DNA of 32,222 nucleotides. Origin: Clostridiales bacterium. Its GTDB lineage: Bacteria; Bacillota; Clostridia; Oscillospirales; CAG-272. Positions 30,870 to 32,222 of this stretch are shown in pieces; positions within the stretch are counted from its first letter, which is position 1, and every line of letters starts with the position of its first letter. The translations under genes and the position numbers were made by a program. The notes under the pieces were generated by a model that saw only the letters and a list, made by a program, of their open reading frames with translations, made no database searches and had not been told where the DNA came from. Location: positions 1-32,222 of the forward strand of contig DPGD01000008.1 in NCBI GenBank assembly GCA_003522145.1. Reading direction: 5' to 3'.

Positions 30870-32138
30870 ATGATTTATGCAAAAGCCGGAAAGGCGGAAT
30901 TGGAAAAAGAAAAACAGGCGTTGGACGCCCGGTATAAGGAATATGAAAAGATGCATCTGTCCTTGGATATGTCCAGAGGAAAGCCGGGAGAAGCGCAGTT
31001 GGCGCTGAGTGAAGGACTGCTGACCGTTCTGAACAGCGGGGAACAGACGGTCTGCGAAGGAATCGATTGCCGGAACTACGGCGGCTTTGAAGGACTGCCC
31101 TCCTTGCGCAAAATCTTTGCCGACCTTCTGGAGCTGCCTGAGGAGAGCATCTTTCTCGGCAACGCCTCCTCTCTGGAATTGATGTTCAACACGGTCGCCC
31201 GCCATATGATGTTCGGCGCTTACAAAGGGGCAACTCCCTGGAGCGCCCAAGGGAAAATCAGGTTTCTCTGCCCCGCTCCCGGCTATGACCGGCACTTTGC
31301 CATCAGTCAGTGTATGAATATGGAGCTGATCCCGGTGAGGATGACTCCTTCAGGACCCGATATGGATCAAGTGGAAGAGCTGGTGAAGGATGAACAGGTG
31401 AAGGGTATCTGGTGCGTACCGAAATACTCCAATCCTACCGGTATTACCTTCTCGGATGAAACGGTGCGCCGCTTTGCCGACCTTTCTCCCGCGGCAAAAG
31501 ATTTCCGGATCTTCTGGGATAATGCCTATGCCATCCACGATCTCTATGAGGAGTCTGAACCCCTTCTTAACCTCTATATCGAACTTGAAAAGCGGGGGAA
31601 AACCAACCTGGCCTATATTTTTGCCTCCTTCTCCAAGGTGACCTATGCCGGCGGAAGCGTTTCTATGATGGCCTCCGGAAAAGAAAATATGGACTATGCA
31701 AAGTCCATTATGAAGAATCAGATCATCTGTAACGATAAAATCAATCAGCTGCGCCATGCACTCTTCTTCAAAGACGCCAAAGGCGTTCGTGCCCATATGA
31801 AAAAACACGCCGCCCTTCTGCGCCCTAAATTTGAAATGGTTTTGAATACCTTTGAAAAAGAACTGGCCCCGGTGGGCGTGGGCCGTTGGACAAAGCCCAA
31901 GGGCGGATATTTCATCTCTCTGGATCTGCCCGAAGGAACCGCTAAACGCACCTATGAGCTGGCGAAAAATGTGGGCGTAACCTTAACAAAGGTCGGCGAT
32001 ACCTTCCCCTATGGAAAAGACCCCCTGGATCAGAATCTGCGTATCGCCCCTTCTTTTCCTTCCATCTCCGATTTGGAAAAGGCTTCGGAAGTCCTCTGTC
32101 TCTGCGCAAAAATGGCCGCTGTTGAAAAATTGCTCTGA
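30870..32138 (+). CDS. PLP-dependent aminotransferase (aspartate aminotransferase-like, PF12897 type)
   Basis: This fold-type I aminotransferase of 422 residues belongs to the group related to the Corynebacterium-type aspartate aminotransferase. The Schiff-base lysine is Lys256 in ASFSKVTYAGGS, the cofactor-binding Asn188 lies in YSNPTG, and Asp217 in WDNAYAIHD. DMSRGKPG (33-40) and NYGGFEGLPSLR (69-80) are typical of this subgroup. Likely substrates are aspartate and 2-oxoglutarate, but this is inference. The start is placed at the ATG at 30870, after a GGGGGA site and downstream of the predicted transcript start. The upstream ATG at 30834 would add 12 residues. Confidence 0.88.
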   Translation: MIYAKAGKAELEKEKQALDARYKEYEKMHLSLDMSRGKPGEAQLALSEGLLTVLNSGEQTVCEGIDCRNYGGFEGLPSLRKIFADLLELPEESIFLGNASSLELMFNTVARHMMFGAYKGATPWSAQGKIRFLCPAPGYDRHFAISQCMNMELIPVRMTPSGPDMDQVEELVKDEQVKGIWCVPKYSNPTGITFSDETVRRFADLSPAAKDFRIFWDNAYAIHDLYEESEPLLNLYIELEKRGKTNLAYIFASFSKVTYAGGSVSMMASGKENMDYAKSIMKNQIICNDKINQLRHALFFKDAKGVRAHMKKHAALLRPKFEMVLNTFEKELAPVGVGRWTKPKGGYFISLDLPEGTAKRTYELAKNVGVTLTKVGDTFPYGKDPLDQNLRIAPSFPSISDLEKASEVLCLCAKMAAVEKLL

Positions 32139-32160
32139 TTCCCCTTTGCCCAATGCTTCT

Positions 32161-32211
32161 TGCAGGGCTCCCGCCCTGCACCCTGCTCTTTGCAGGGCTT
32201 CCCGCCCTGCA
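32161..32211. repeat. two tandem GC-rich hairpin repeats
   Basis: TGCAGGGC / GCCCTGCA hairpins occur twice in tandem (32161-32180 and 32191-32211), each followed by CCC. There is no T-run, so they are not a standard terminator for the aminotransferase. They look like dispersed palindromic repeats and continue towards the window edge. Confidence 0.6.
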
Positions 32212-32222
32212 CCCGGCGACCC

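Noticed and set aside
1..32222. CRISPR array, tRNA, rRNA, prophage or insertion-sequence transposase
   Set aside because: No regularly spaced repeats, no cloverleaf genes, no phage or transposase motifs were seen on either strand.

Overview
This 32 kb window is the replication-origin region of a low-to-mid GC Firmicute, most likely a gut Clostridia (Oscillospirales/Lachnospirales-type gene content; I cannot place the family from sequence reading alone). The evidence is the Gram-positive order dnaA-oriC-dnaN-recF-remB-gyrB-gyrA on the minus strand, divergent from rpmH-rnpA-yidD-yidC-jag on the plus strand, plus consensus Shine-Dalgarno sites and sigma-A promoters.

Layout. 1-198: hairpin-rich repeat debris and the galE terminator. 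199-2137: galE and a sugar-nucleotidyltransferase (minus). 2357-6336: pgsA, rimO, recX, recA (minus). 6537-7121: a small lipoprotein. 7252-16524: gyrA, gyrB, remB, recF, dnaN, oriC and dnaA. 16736-20840: rpmH, rnpA, yidD, yidC, jag (plus), closed by a strong terminator. From there the usual mnmE-mnmG synteny is broken. 20902-22976 (minus) holds a VanY-like membrane protein and a RibU-type riboflavin transporter preceded by an FMN riboswitch with a very large internal insertion. 23822-28420 (minus) is the str operon rpsL-rpsG-fusA-tuf. 28693-29489 (plus) holds DUF1294 and DUF1934 genes. thyA (minus) and a PLP aminotransferase (plus) close the window.

The most unusual signal is a family of six intergenic copies of a ~157-bp element (2186, 4432, 22030, 23557, 25080, 30517) with imperfect terminal inverted repeats beginning GGGTAYC. 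It looks like a MITE-type or structured noncoding repeat. No transposase is present in the window. One copy splits fusA from tuf, one sits directly upstream of the FMN riboswitch, and one would form the 5' leader of thyA.

Other points: YidC carries a ~270-residue extracytoplasmic region made of two tandem copies of an unfamiliar module. The str operon is transcribed towards the nearby oriC (head-on). S12 has Arg at the Lys101 streptomycin position, and GyrA has Ala at the Ser83 quinolone position. The DUF1294 gene appears to start at CTG. No rRNA, tRNA, CRISPR array, prophage or complete transposon was found.
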